64,000 bases of DNA from Tubiluchus corallicola (GCA_030141605.1 JAQGDQ010000915.1:16814-80813), one strand, 5' to 3'. Positions 33,110 through 46,376 are shown, numbered from the stretch's first letter. Notes: generated by a model not told the origin, from the letters alone. A program made the numbers and translations.

Positions 33110-33590
33110 TTAAAGGACAACAGAACACTTTTCTTATGTAAACCTAAAAAACATCTTGAAATTTGTATTACCTATTACCTTGCGGTCTTACAGCTTGTAT
33201 TAGCAGTATAAAACTAGTAAATTTAAACTCCCACGGTGACCGCCTTTAGTCGGAGCCATTTTAACGGTAGGACGTTTGAAACAAGTTTAGATAACATTAC
33301 ACATTGTATGAAAAATTTAATCACAGTACTCGTAGCACAGTCAAAAACAACTAAGCAAAAATATAAATCACTTTATCTTGTCAATAAAATTACTAATATG
33401 TTTTTTGGTGAACCAGTGATGTTTTCCGTTACACACTGGGATAGTGAAACAGTGACATTTTACCAGTTGGCACGAATATTTTAAAATATTAAGAATTTTC
33501 TTAATCAGTTACATATACATTTCAAAGAGGTTGTCGTATTGTGCAGAATCTTTCTTTAGACATACTTCAAAATTCCCTATTCTTCCCCCG
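33110..33590 (+). mobile_element. TTAA-type MITE, family C, copy 1
   Basis: Begins TTAAAGGACAACAGAAC. Shares the internal block AGCCATTTTAACGGTAGG, GTTTGAAACAAGTTTAGATAA and ACACTGGGATAGTGA with 38741-39537 and 43124-43640. Right end degraded. Small frames in it are not genes. Confidence 0.7.
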
Positions 33591-34559
33591 AAACTGACAC
33601 AATCAGGTAATCTAGGAAAACTTATTTTAAAAAAACAGCTTGAGTACTGCGAGTTTTTAATATTGCGTAGAATGCTACCTACGCATAGAATAAATTCTCC
33701 ATTATGGAATTATCCCGCAAGTCAATCGTGTTTTTCCGTGCTGTGCAGCTCAGATCTACAGATGAAGAAGATATTGTCAGTTTTGCATCTAATATTCACT
33801 GATGTGCAATGCAAGTCAGATGATAAGAGACTGAATTAATCAGTGATACAACAACACATGATGGTCAACAGAGATTTCTGGATGCTCTAATATAGAAATC
33901 ATGTATTTTTATCTGACGAACTTTCCTAAATTATGCCTTGAAGAGATCTTAAAACCTTCATAGAAAAAATTAAAAGGGATAAAACCGACAAATCCATTAG
34001 AAAGGGCATTTAATTTTGAAGAATTATTTTATGATGCATTTCTTCTAGCACTTGGTTGATAATTGTAGGAATAAAAGCGACAAAAACGGAAAAGCAAATT
34101 AAATAAGAAATTATATAATCACTAAAAGATTTAAAAAATTCGACATTCCTACCGCTTTGTCATTTCTTAAACCACCATGGTTGACAAGGAAATTAATTTC
34201 CACAAACTTTTAACTGGCTTCTCAGCACGATGATGTGAAGCGTGAAATTTGCCTGTCAGCAAGAAACGACTGGGCTTCACATTGTCATTGTAATTTAGGG
34301 AGGATTATCATTGTCACTGTCCTGAACTCGTACTCCACTGACCGAACCCCTTTGTTCCAGTCTCTTTTTCTCAAGCGTCTCGTTCTAGTTAAAAGTATAG
34401 TTTCTAAAGGCACATCTCTAATGGTTACCTAATTAATTACTGCTTAAAGTAACATCTGTGGTTATTGACGCACCGTTTGCTAGGCTCTCAGTGAAGCCTA
34501 TACGACTGTTAACTTTTTACAGTGACTTTTGCTTCACTAACATGGCTAATCAAAATGAT
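33591..34559. other. Intergenic, nothing recognised
   Basis: No gene supported; short frames on the plus strand have no family resemblance. Confidence 0.35.
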
Positions 34560-35166
34560 AATATTAACTCGACTTCTAACTTTATTTACCCCCATATTCA
34601 TTAAAAGCAAAGTTATGTATATTCTGTTGTTGATTAAAATTTAAGTGTATTACTGTAGTACTTGAACGTTTTTGTAATACTTAGGTTGTGTAGTATCTGT
34701 AATGTTTTATATATGTGGTGTTTATTTGAAACCATATGTGTATATACACGATATATGGTCTATTCCTTCCCAAGTAAACACAAATTATTGTAATGTTCGA
34801 ATGTTTAATTGTACCGTGAAATGGTTTTGTGTTTATATCAAGACACGTGTGTATATTACCTGTATGATACGTATTATTTTATATGAGACTGTAATTGTAA
34901 AAGTAGGCTTTAGTTCTTTTTAGATAGGAGCAATATGCTGGAGCTAATATAATTTTTTATTTTATTACTTGTGTTCTAATGCATCCCTACTGCACTCGTA
35001 GTTTTAATTTTTTGCACCAGACGCACTTACTTATTAGCAGTGTAGTCCAGGCAATCATTGAATGATATTGTATAACTCATGCTATCATTATTTTATGGCA
35101 AATAAAGATATGTGTGTGTGTGTGTGTGTGTGTGCGTGCGTGTGCGTGCGTGCGTGCGTGTGTATA
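34560..35166 (+). mobile_element. LINE-like 3' UTR ending in (TG)n
   Basis: T-rich sequence ending ATGGCAAATAAAGATATG followed by a GT repeat (35111-35162). This is a typical LINE 3' end with microsatellite tail. No coding sequence preserved; left boundary uncertain. Confidence 0.4.
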
Positions 35167-35964
35167 CACAATGTGTTCTTCCTGTAATTTTGGGGGGTTT
35201 GGGGTCGGAGATGTTTGGGTGAGCCGTAACTAAGCCACCTGACAGTACAGTTGTATTAGAAATGTCAGTTCACGTCAGGATTAGTCGCGATGTGAACTAG
35301 CCTTTACACAGTCGCCCTCCTGGAACTAATTAATTGCAACAGGCTGATTAGTTCGCATTTAGATCAAACTAGTTAAAAAAATTTTGAAGGCAGCTGGGCA
35401 AGGAAGATGTTAGTGTTGCTGTTACGGAGTTTTTGCTACAATCCCGGAAGCTGAATACAGGAAGTAACCCAATTAACTTCTAACACTCGATTGGTTCAAA
35501 TCTGATGTTGCTATGCTCATTAGACGTCTTAATTAATTACCCATCTTGCTACGTAGCTTGTTAATCAATTTAGCATTTCCTCAGTTCTGCTGTGTTCGAT
35601 AGAACACCCCGCAAGCTAATTTCCGACGCCAATTTGGTTGAGTTCCAGCAAGATAATTTATGTTGGTTCAAGAGCACTTTGAAAACCATGTTCAACTTTT
35701 TCCTCTCTGCAGAAAATACGCACTTTCTATGAAAAGTGTGGGCATAAAAAGGAGCCGGTTTTTCTCACCCCATTGCATCTGCGTTTCATCAACTACAGTT
35801 TTTTTTCCTAGGCGGTGCGTCGATGTTTTTCGAATTTTCACAAACCAATTACTTATCTAAGAAAACAATTTTATTGTAGTGGTTAAAATGGGCCTGCCGA
35901 AAATGTTTTGCATTTTTTTCCAAAGCTAACTTCTAGAAATATAGCCATATCTCTAACATTTTTA
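35167..35964. other. Intergenic, nothing recognised
   Basis: A 66-residue plus-strand frame (35660-35860) shows no recognisable feature. Confidence 0.35.
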
Positions 35965-36235
35965 CAAATGAATAGCTGAGTGGTTACGTGTGTATGTTTA
36001 ACGAGGAAGTTAAGCAGCATTGGGCCTGGTAGGTGAATGAATGGATGACCACCGGGTTGCTTCATTCAGAGAGGTTTCATTTCCCATACTGTCACCGACT
36101 ATTTGCACATTAATGGGGATGTATTCATATGTAAAGATGGGTGAGATACCTCCGTCGGTTCAGTGCTTCACCTTAGAGAATAGGTTCTGGTTGTCACAAC
36201 CACCTGCCACTGATCGATGAACCGAAACTTACAGA
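35965..36235 (+). mobile_element. SINE with tRNA-like A box and 5S-like segment
   Basis: TAGCTGAGTGGTTA (35973-35986) fits the tRNA A-box consensus. It is followed at 36005-36060 by GGAAGTTAAGCAGCATTGGG, CCTGG and GGATGACCACCGGGTTGC, clearly related to the 5S rRNA internal promoter region. The body then carries ACCTCCGTCGGTTCAGTGC, shared with 46725-46930 (ACCTCTGCTGGTTCGGTGG). No T-run terminator follows the 5S-like part. A retroposon family of mixed tRNA/5S ancestry is the best reading. Confidence 0.55.
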
Positions 36236-36900
36236 ATGTGCAATTAAGAGGTTCATGAAAGCTAAAATAACTATAATCCTGTTGGGTCAGAAAAAGCAAA
36301 ATGTAGCAACATGGCAAATCTTTTTGCAACACACACGCAAGTTTTGCGCATTTCCAACGACAGATCCTAGTTAACTGAAAGCGAATCTTTCTGAAAAATA
36401 ACGATCAGATTCTTGGCTTGTAATTTTGTAAAGTAATTAGCCCTATTAAAGCAAGTGAGGACACGAACAATGTAATTTCTCTCCTAATAGGTCGGTAAAA
36501 CCAGAAAAGATGTGATGACAAATTCGGTTAAAGCGACTTAATTTAGACACAGTCTTTGTTGAGAAATTCCGAAGCCAGTCTTTTTGGCTAATTAAAACTT
36601 AACCTGCCATAGAAGAACATAATTGTAGGACTCACGCTCAAATAACTGAACAGTGTACAGTAACAATGAGTGTTTTTTAAAGTAAGACGGTATTATATAA
36701 GGGAAACGGAATGCCTGAGTGAAGCAACCCTGTGATTCGTTAGTAATAGGTGTAGGTGAGGGACCACTAGGAAAGTCCTTTCGGGTAGTTTTATCTGGCG
36801 TAGGGTATATGCATATCCAAATGTACCGATTTACTACCTCATTTAGATTCCGGTCCTGCCTAGTTACCAACTTACCAGTTTACAGTGTGTCACAGATTAA
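36236..36900. other. Intergenic, nothing recognised
   Basis: A minus-strand frame (36592-36870) has ordinary composition but no recognised domain or splice context. Confidence 0.35.
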
Positions 36901-37093
36901 AGGAAAGACCGGGCCTTCTGGGAAGTTAGGAAAAGGGTCAAAATGATTTAGTAATAAAAGTGTGGTAAACCTGGACCTTCTGCGAAAGTTAGGAAAAGGG
37001 TTAAAATGATTTAGTAATAAAAGTGTGGTAAGACCGGGCCTTCTGTGAAAGTTAGGAAAAGGGTTAAAATGATTCAGTAATAAAAGTGTGGTA
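36901..37093. repeat. 63-bp tandem repeat, 3 units
   Basis: Units with AAGTTAGGAAAAGGGT and AGTAATAAAAGTGTGGTA at 63-base spacing (36924, 36987, 37050 for the AGTTAGG word). Confidence 0.9.
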
Positions 37094-37745
37094 GGCGCCT
37101 CGTGTAATTGGTAAAATCACTTTAAATTCGCACTCATTTCAAGCTTGAGCACTCCCATTTTAAACGCCCACTCTTCCACCAGTGACGTAGCTCATCGGCA
37201 GAAGAAAACCAGTACACTGTCGATTTCCGTCAAAAGCGTGTTAAGTTTCTACAAAAAAATATATAGGTAATTTTGTGAAATTTTTGCACGAACATTAGCT
37301 AAATTGCGGAAGTCTGAATCAGTTTAAGCAGCGCGCGCTTACGGAAAGCCACGATGCGTTTACGAACAGTCACGAAGTCCACCACTTACGTCACAATTTT
37401 AAGTGACGGTTACTGCCGCGCCTGAAAATTTATAATCTGCGGTAGTACCAATTAACTTTGTAATTTATAGGCAATCTTTTGCAAATTTGTTTGTTATATT
37501 TTTCTAAATTTAGGTGATAACAGTAAAATGTGCTTGATGCGCAAGAGAAGATGTCTGCCATTGCACAAACTGTGGTTAATTTCTGACGTAAGCAATAGCT
37601 GTGTTCTGTTGCCGTTAATTAACTTTCTAAGCTAATTATTCAAATATAAGAAACAAATGTTAACTTTTATAGGCAAGAAAATGTATATTTTGGACAGTAA
37701 ATTAAAATGAGATTGAGTCTAAACAATCGTCCGGTTTTCTTTTAA
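37094..37745 (-). mobile_element. TTAA-type MITE, family B, copy 2 (inverted)
   Basis: Right edge CGTCCGGTTTTCTTTTAA at 37745 is the inverted terminus seen at 29716. About 230 bases of the right part match family B copy 1; the left part (37094-37500) differs, so the copies share ends but not interior. Confidence 0.65.
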
Positions 37746-37881
37746 GAATTCCAATAAGTTTAACTTCCAAGTTTTCTAGCGAGATTAAATCAATTCAAAT
37801 GAATGGTAGGTGGTACTTTCAGCAAACAAAGACAACCCAGAAGACCAATAGCTTCCTTTACATCAATGAATCACTTACATC

Positions 37882-38250
37882 CAGGACTGGATTATCCTAT
37901 AGGCTAGTCTAGGCTGCAACATAGGACCTGTCAAGCTTGGAGGCTCTCAGACTTTGGTAACGTTTGGTAAAAAACTGTGTTGAAATATGTGTTAATAAGG
38001 TTTTGCTATAAATAGTAAAATAGTGATATTTCTCAAAGAATAAATTTATTGACAAACAAAATATACTCTAGGTTACCTACGGAATTTGCAATAAAATTTA
38101 TTTCAAGCTATGTAAATATCACTAAACTATGTCACGAGTAAAAATATTCAAGACGGGCGCGGGCGCGGGCGAGTTAGAGGGTTGCTCCTTCTCTGGGGGC
38201 CCCATAATTTCGTTAACCTAGAGGCCCCAAAAGGTCATAATCCGGCCCTG
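37882..38250. mobile_element. hAT-like MITE, 369 bp
   Basis: Termini CAGGACTGGATTATCCTAT and AAGGTCATAATCCGGCCCTG form imperfect inverted repeats (CAGGgCcGGATTAt). Flanks CTTACATC (37874-37881) and GTTCCATC (38251-38258) match at 6 of 8 positions, a plausible decayed 8-bp duplication. It is a relative of 14839-15155. Confidence 0.75.
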
Positions 38251-38740
38251 GTTCCATCAATATCTTATTGTTTGTTTATTTTGCTTTGATTGCCGTTATC
38301 ATTGCCTTTTCCGTTAGTTCTTTTTCTGTTTCCTTTTTCAACCTATGCTGCTTTGTTTCGATCACTATGTGACATAATCGTGCAGAGAATTACACGTAGA
38401 ATCTTGTACAACTTATTACCGCCATTAATTTCACTCAGACTCAATTAGCTCTGTCGTCAGACACGTTTTGCCTTAATAATTTCGAATTAAATTTTCACCT
38501 GTGCGGCAGTTTCTCTCCATTACTGCCCAGGTAATTACGTCAGATTTCCAACGCGCTTTGAATATCGCGGAAGATGTGAACATGAATATTAAGAGTTAGA
38601 CTAGAGCGTTGAAAGCGACGCAAATTGGTTAAACTTTCTTAGCATGAATTATAATTGACTCACTTAAAAAAAACGTAGTAGTGTCAAGATTGTATGATTA
38701 GTTTAATTTAACCACCATTCTGTCTGTAAGCTTCTTCTTC
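38251..38740. other. Spacer, nothing recognised
   Basis: No gene or repeat recognised. Confidence 0.4.
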
Positions 38741-39537
38741 TTAAAGCACAAGAAAACATTGTTCATAAATAAAACTTAAAAATTCGTCTTGAAATTTAGA
38801 ATCACTTACATGCTGTGTCTTACTGCACACAGAATTTGCGTAGGCAGTAACGCTGTATAAAACTTGTAAATTTAAAGTGCCACGATGATCGTTAGGCGCA
38901 GCCATTTTAACAATAAGTCGTTTGAAACAAGTTTAGATAACATTACGTAAAGTTTAAAAAAAACTCAGAGCATTCGTAGTATACCCTTCTCTAGTTAAGC
39001 AAGTTGTGATTATTTATATAGTTTGTAGGTGAATGTTGTATTTTGTGTAATTATTTTTCATATATTATATGTACAAACAACATCTGAGTATTGTGTGTCA
39101 AATTGTTCTTACCATTGTCTACAATTATTCATAATGTCTTTTTTGTGTGACTTTGTTTTTGGATCTAGTTGTACTTTTGTTACCTGTGTCATACTGTATA
39201 ATTGTATTTCCTTTGGATGTATTAGATTGAAATGATTCATTGTATACCTGCAAAAAGAGGTTAATAAAAGAGTTATAATAATAATAATAATAATAGCTAA
39301 GCAACTATTTTATATTGTCAGTAAGATTATAATTTGTTTTCTGGTGAATCAGAGGTGCACACTGGGATGGCGATGCAGTGTTGTCTCACTAGATGGAGCG
39401 AACATTGAAAATTACAAGAATTTTCTCGTCCAGTTACATAAGTCCTTCAAACAGGTAAGAGTAATGCTAGACAATACAACTTTCTTATGGAAAGTGCTTT
39501 GGGATACACCCTGAGATTCCCTTTTCTTCCCTTTTAA
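38741..39537 (+). mobile_element. TTAA-type MITE, family C, copy 2, interrupted by a LINE tail
   Basis: TTAAAGCACAAGAAAAC at 38741 and CTTTTCTTCCCTTTTAA ending at 39537 give TTAA edges and inverted ends. The interior matches copies at 33110 and 43124 (TGTATAAAACTTGTAAATTT, GCAGCCATTTTAACAATAAG, CATAAGTCCTTCAAACAGGT) but is split by a 292-bp insertion at 39003-39294. Confidence 0.75.
39003..39294 (+). mobile_element. 5'-truncated LINE 3' end inserted in the MITE
   Basis: The insertion ends AGAGGTTAATAAAAGAG followed by (TAA)n. It is flanked by AGTTAAGCAA (38993-39002) and AGCTAAGCAA (39295-39304), a 10-bp target duplication with one mismatch. The uninterrupted MITE copies read continuously across this point. 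The 68-residue frame inside is UTR sequence, not a gene. Confidence 0.75.
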
Positions 39538-41050
39538 CCGCAATATCGCTTTCTCCAAACTGGCGCCCTTTAGTTTGTCTTTCAGTGGTCCGAGGACGTT
39601 TGGTTTGCTTTGCGATTTTACCTTCCTACTTTCCTTTCGCTCGCCTTTACTTTCACTTTCCAAGGCGCCTAAAGGGCACTCACGTTGTGAGGGCGGATCC
39701 CCTAATCCTCCCACTCTTCAGTTGTTCAAATTTAATGTCGACAACAATAGATTCATTGTAAGTCCCTCAACACACGTCTTGTGGCTGAATCGCGCGACTG
39801 ATCTCTCGGCAAACTTGTACACGTTACCTCTTTGGCACCGCTCTACTTATTCCTCGTTAAACAGATCCCTCTTCCCATTGGCCCTCAATTAATCACAGTT
39901 CCAACAAGCCGGCAACCCTAATCAAAACAACACGTAACACCACCTTACACCTGCAATGCAATTATTGCAATGAAAAGAATGAGGGAAGAATTACCAGGGG
40001 ACTGAGGTACGACCGTTGAGAAGAGCAATAACAAGCAGAGGGGACGATCAGCCACCGGATCGACCGACAAAACTTCGTGATGCTTCAGCGAAGGGCATCC
40101 TCGGGATCTTAAGGCTCGCCTTCCACATGAAGTTCAGATCTCAACTGATAGGATAGATTTCAACAGGCGATAGACGAGGCCACTATCTTCACTCAGAAAA
40201 CGAAGTCTCTGCCTCTTAAAGCTTTGGAATCCAAGTACTTCTCTATATGTTTTTACAAATTAACTCTTTTTGCTAAAAGAGCTAGTTTTTATTGGTATGC
40301 ACGCAGACTGATGAAATGAGATTGCAATGTCTTCATGGTGAAGGTGCGTGGCACAGTGGATAAGTTAATCAATTTTCCTGAATCGTTTTAGCAACTGGCA
40401 AGCTCGCTGTTTGCTTTTGGCCCATTTCAAAGCTTTCTAGGCCAAGGAACTAGGAATACCACATCTTTAGACAGCTTAGTTTAACGAAGATATTTCTAAT
40501 AGCCTGGATTATAAATTTCACAAATTAAAATCTTGGAAACTAATGCCATATTTCTATTTTAAAAGAGTGATTTTTCAAACTGTGTATCCTAATTGTAACC
40601 AACATGGTAAATTTAGAAACCTTTTTATCCTCTTTGTACAATTTTTAAAGAAACGGCTTATGTTCTTAACACATGTGCATTGCAGTTTGTGGGTGACAGT
40701 AAATTAATAACGTACAGTGCAGTAAACCCGTGTGGTATGCAGTTTGTATATTACAGAGAACTCATATGCACTGCTATTTGTGCATTGCACTGAACGCGTA
40801 TGCAATGCAGATACGGAAACGGCAGACCAGAAAAACGTTGTACATTCTTTACACGAATGTATATTCACACACATGCATAAACGAAACGCCTGCTGCATAT
40901 GTTTTCAGCAAAGCAAATACCACTATAACATTCCACTGCAAATACAATTTACATGGTTACATTTACAAGTTAACATGGTTTGTTGATAAGCTCACTGTTA
41001 AAGAAACGACAAAACACCTAAACTAATCAAAGCGATCGTAACATTCTGCA
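39538..41050. other. Intergenic; GC-richer unassigned stretch
   Basis: 39540-40250 is noticeably GC-richer. A minus-strand frame at 39412-39714 encodes a lysine/serine-rich peptide (ESESKGERKESRKVKSQSK) overlapping the MITE end. No domain recognised; could be old retroelement sequence. Confidence 0.3.
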
Positions 41051-41057
41051 ATGATAT

Positions 41058-41130
41058 GTGCGTGTGCGCGCTCATGCGTGCGTGCGTGCGTGTGTGTGTG
41101 TGTGCGTTCGCGTGTGTGTGTCTGTGTGCA
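41058..41130. repeat. (GT/GC)n microsatellite
   Basis: Imperfect GTGC/GTGT repeat. Confidence 0.85.
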
Positions 41131-42227
<1,097 letters not shown>

Positions 42228-42431
42228 TTTTTAGTACTTAAAACAATCAGTCTGCTTGAATTTGAGCTATATTCCTTCCACGTCTGTATGCATTCGTAGA
42301 TTTAATTTTCACGCATGCGTAGAGAGAGCTACATTATTTCCATGAATTTTCTTACCCTGCAGACTTCTGCATTGCTTTAATTGTTATTCCAAATATGCTA
42401 TAACAAAATTTACAAAACCGAGAATCAGCTC

Positions 42432-43085
42432 TCATACTTTGTGTATTGAAAGAAGGAGGTACGTTAAACCTAGAAAAATCCCAGCTGAGAATCGTATATT
42501 GATGCTCATACTGTTTAAGAAATGAAATGGAAGACGAATTACACTTTGCTATAAAATGCCCACATTACAATGATTTTAGAGAAAAATTATATAATCGCAT
42601 CAATGTAATTATATTGTAATTTTTCCTCATGAGCGATGATGATAAATTTTTATTCTTAATGGGAATTAATGATTTAGAATTAAGGCATTTATTGATTAAG
42701 TTAAAAATCGTTTTTAAGACATGATGAACAATATACTATGTAATGATCATATCATTGGTAATGAGGCCTAATGAATGACAATTTATTTTAAATACTAAAC
42801 ACTTCATCTAAATAACTAATATAACCACCAGGAAGATTTAATAATATTTGTTTTATTAGTAATTGTTTCGTTTGTATATAGTTTCATTATATTTCAAAAC
42901 TGAAATTGTATGTATGCCTTGTCTTTTCCTTGTATATTTCAAAATCGAAATTAATTATGCTACCTCTATTGCGTTTTCCTCAGTATTAAAAATGTTTCAA
43001 TGGCAGTATTAGTTTATATTTTAGTCCTGCTGCACTGCGATGATGGATGTAATGATTGAAGATAACCTCAATAAAGTGGAATTTA
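42432..43085 (+). pseudogene. Non-LTR retrotransposon ORF2 C-terminus and 3' UTR
   Basis: One plus-strand frame reads CSYCLRNEMEDELHFAIKCP and then HYNDFREKLYNRI. The C-x-x-C...E-D-E-x-H-F-x-x-x-C-x-x-[YF]-x-x-x-R zinc-knuckle-like block is the classical C-terminus of many animal LINE polyproteins. After one in-frame stop the frame continues as FFLMSDDDKFLFLMGI and ends in TGATGA near 42722. An AT-rich 3' UTR ends AATAAAGTGGAATTTAC (about 43070-43085). Stops at the start and middle show it is dead and 5'-truncated. Confidence 0.8.
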
Positions 43086-43123
43086 CACAACTGACAAAAA
43101 TGGTCATTTTGTCTTCAATTCAC

Positions 43124-43640
43124 TTAAAGCCCAAGAAAACCCTCCATACACATAAAGCTTAAAAAATCGTCTTGAAATTTTATCACTTACCTAACTTTTT
43201 ATAAACCATGGCTTCAATTGGCAGTTACGCTGTATAAAACATGTAAATTTAAACTCCAGCGATGACCGTTAGACGCAGCCATTTTAATGGTAGGTCGTTT
43301 TAACCAAGTTTAAATAATACTGAGTAAAATTTGAAAAAATAATCAGAGCATTGGTAGTGTAAATGTTGCTAATTAAGCAAAATTTTAAATTACTGTTTCT
43401 TACTGTACTGTGTCAATAAGATTAAAAAACGTTTTGGTTAGTGAGTGGTGCAACCTGGATGGTGAGTCAGCGACATTTTGCCAATTGGTGAAAATATTTT
43501 AAATAATTAATGATTTTCTTTTTTAGTTACATAAATCTTTCCAACAGGTAAGCGAAAAGCTAAGTAATACAGATTTGCATGGAAAGTTTTTTGGGACATA
43601 ATTTAACATTGCCTTTTCTTCCCCTGATTTACGTTTGCGT
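43124..43640 (+). mobile_element. TTAA-type MITE, family C, copy 3
   Basis: Begins TTAAAGCCCAAGAAAAC and follows family C to TGCCTTTTCTTCCCCTG. It includes ATGACCGTTAGACGCAGCC and CAACCTGGATGGTGAG. The right TTAA is not preserved. Confidence 0.7.
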
Positions 43641-44592
43641 GGTGACGTCATGTAATGGCGACTTCGGAACAGTACTGCGGGAGATTTGAAATGAAAACAA
43701 ACAAAAATTCCTTTCAGTACGAGTACGATATACGCATAAAATTGCTGTAAAGTAATATAATTTTTTAAGACGATTTTTCTGAAACCTACTTCAGGGATCC
43801 CATTTTCTTGTCCTCTAAGAATTTTACATGCTTACAAACGCGACAAGATTCAGGCATACAAGATGATTTTAAAACAAAAATCCGAATCGCATTACAAGAT
43901 TTATCAGCTGTAATCACGGCGGCACCAAAGAAAACAATCGAAAAGCAATAACAGAAATTTACTAGACTCAAGAATTTCTGTCGCGAGGGTTGAAATTCGT
44001 TTGAAGAATTTTACAATGACAGAAATCGAAAAGCTTCACACTCAGCGAGATAATCATCGTCTTATTGCCGCTGGGTTCTGTTAAATGAAACCATTTTATT
44101 TGTCAGTTTAAGCACTCGTGACTGCCGGCTACAGTTCATTTGAAGATAATAGCAAATCACGGCGCGAAGTTTCACGCAATAACGAATTTCTTTCTCAGAG
44201 AAAACCGGCGAAGTCTAAGGCTCTCAGAATTTCTTTTCTTAAGACTAATTTGGTGATATCTTGCCATTGTTACGCCGCATTATCACTAAGTCTCGCAGTT
44301 TCTCACCGCTAAAGAGAAATCACACAAATACATGTCTATTAGTACAGCAGGGTGGTCTAGACCACATTGCGATGTTCTGCTTTTTCTAGGCGTTACTGGT
44401 CTATTCCACCCACCATGCAAGCTCAATGGCTAAATTATAAACAGAAAGTCTCATTCTGACTTGAACATAAAAGTAAGACAGTTACAAGAGTCGAAATCTT
44501 ATAAAGTACTTATAGGGAACTTTTGCTGCTGACCCTGATATAAGAACTAGATAAAACGCAGGTCAACTTCCAACAAGCATAGTTCGCTATGA
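43641..44592. other. Intergenic, nothing recognised
   Basis: No gene supported. Confidence 0.4.
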
Positions 44593-45042
44593 GTAGTACA
44601 GTTGTTGGCATCCTTCTGTCTCGGAAGACAATGGGGTGTGCGCTAAGAGAGTCAGCTATTGATCACATTGATGGAGCTGCAGCGTCGACTGTGGCTGAGC
44701 AGTGCGATCCTTGAACGTCTCCAGGGTGCACGCCTGGGCAGAGCAGCCAGAGTCAGTGAGCATGCTGCACTGGTCCGCCTTCGGGGCTCCACTCCTGATT
44801 TGCAAGGTTTACTCCTCTACACATGGGTGTTGGGTCACTTGACCTCCTCCGCCCTCTAGCCGTTGGCTGCCTGTGCAGCTCCTCCGCCTAGTGTCGAGAT
44901 TGCAGTGTGGGCATCCCGCAAGCCTACAGCACCTGGTATTCCTAGGCGGTCACCCATCCAAGTACTAACCAGGCTCTACGTTGCTTAACTTCAGTGATCA
45001 GACAAGAACCGGTGTTGTCAACGTGATATGGCCGTAGTACAG
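44593..45042 (-). mobile_element. 5S-rRNA-headed SINE with 9-bp target duplication
   Basis: CTGTACTAC (minus sense) occurs at 45042-45034 and again at 44601-44593, bracketing a 432-bp element. The 5' part is a nearly complete 5S rRNA (GGCCATATCACGTTG to GGTGCTGTAGGC) that starts three to four bases late. There is no T-run after the 5S part: transcription would read through into a GC-rich body and a 3' end CCATTGTCTTCCGAGACAG then AAGGATGCC(AAC)n. Target duplications, read-through and a 3' short repeat identify a class-3 (5S-derived) SINE, not a 5S gene. Confidence 0.85.
44922..45037 (-). pseudogene. 5S rRNA-like head of the SINE
   Basis: Contains the 5S internal control region almost unchanged: AAGTTAAGCAACGTAGAGC, TTAGTACTTGGATGGGTGAC and CGCCTAGGAATACC. 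It has a few substitutions against the common animal sequence (e.g. GTAGAGC for GTCGGGC) and lacks a Pol III terminator. It is part of the retroposon and unlikely to make functional 5S rRNA. Confidence 0.8.
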
Positions 45043-46282
45043 TACAACAGTTAGTATTGTACAAAACTTATCACCTATGTGGCCCTTACCCTCTATGTCC
45101 CAGGCCCACTCTGACCCACTAGCATTATCCTCGCGTATCCTTACAGAAGTTCGTCTCATAATTACTTCGCGTTAGACAGCCTTAAAAACATAAACTTAAA
45201 CTTAACTTGACTTGTGGTGTGTAAGAACTTCAACACACCTGGTATTAATTCTCCCTTTAAATAAATATTACATCGTTTGTCTTCTTGCTCGTCTCTCTTT
45301 CATAATTTTTTCATCTCATTCCCTCCTTTTTAGGCTTGTTATAACATAGAAATAGCTTAAACTTCCCTCTAATCTTACTGTACTTATTTGCTTCTGAACG
45401 ACTTTTTACATTAATAGTGTTCTAGTTTTCTGTATTTAAGCTGTGTAAGTAAGGTCTACCTTGAACATTTAGACCTGTAGGTAAGCCAGGCTAATTGTTC
45501 TGCTGTGTGTTAGATAGTTGCATAATATAATTGCTCCTGACTTGTTAATAATTACGTTATTTGATTCTGTGATTGTACAGACATAATGTGTCTTTTCTTA
45601 GGTGAAAGTTTTATGGTTCGTGCCTATGGCATGTTTTTGGTGTGGATTTGAACTGTTTCTTATTTGCATCCTTGTCAGTCAATTATACGTTTGATATTTT
45701 GTGACATTTTGAAGTCATGATAAATATTGCTTCTATTTCAGTGATTGTTTCTGCCAGCGTAAAAATACTTGTTTGAAGTATGTCTATGTGAAATACTCTT
45801 TTTTCTAGCAACTGTGATAGAATTCCCTTTGCTTCCCATTTAAATTGACAATAATACAAGGAGTAATTCTATTCAATTTAGAACTAGTATTCTAGCATAA
45901 ACTTATGTATACTATTCTTGCTACTCAGCACGTCGATAAGTAAATTATACTTTTACGATATTCAAGATAAGAAAACAAGTCCACTTCGTTTTTTTTTCAA
46001 ATTAGCTGATGCGCCATCTGTAGTCAAACTCGTAAACTAACAGGAAGCATGTATGATTAAACTTTCAGCTATCAAGGAAACGTCTGTAATATTTCATTAT
46101 GTGGTTTCTTTTGTACAAGAATGAATGATTAAGTCACGTGTATATGAATAACATCACGTTCAACCTGCTTAAGGCAACCATTGTGCGTGTACTTACTGGC
46201 ATATAGCACAATTCATTACCCAACAGCAATCAAGATGCTAATTAAAACTGCTAATTTCCTGTCTCTGACTAACCAACGTTTA
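45043..46282. other. Intergenic, nothing recognised
   Basis: T-rich sequence without supported gene. Confidence 0.4.
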
Positions 46283-46340
46283 ATCATCTACGTCCGGTAG
46301 CATCATGTCTTGCAGAACAATAAACATACATGGTATATTG

Positions 46341-46376
<36 letters not shown>

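Noticed and set aside
39412-39714. Lys/Ser-rich 100-codon minus-strand frame
   Set aside because: It overlaps the MITE end, has no domain or splice context, and is composition-driven.
44922-45039. Functional 5S rRNA gene
   Set aside because: It lacks a T-run terminator, is truncated at its 5' end, and lies within a unit bracketed by target-site duplications, so it is the head of a SINE.
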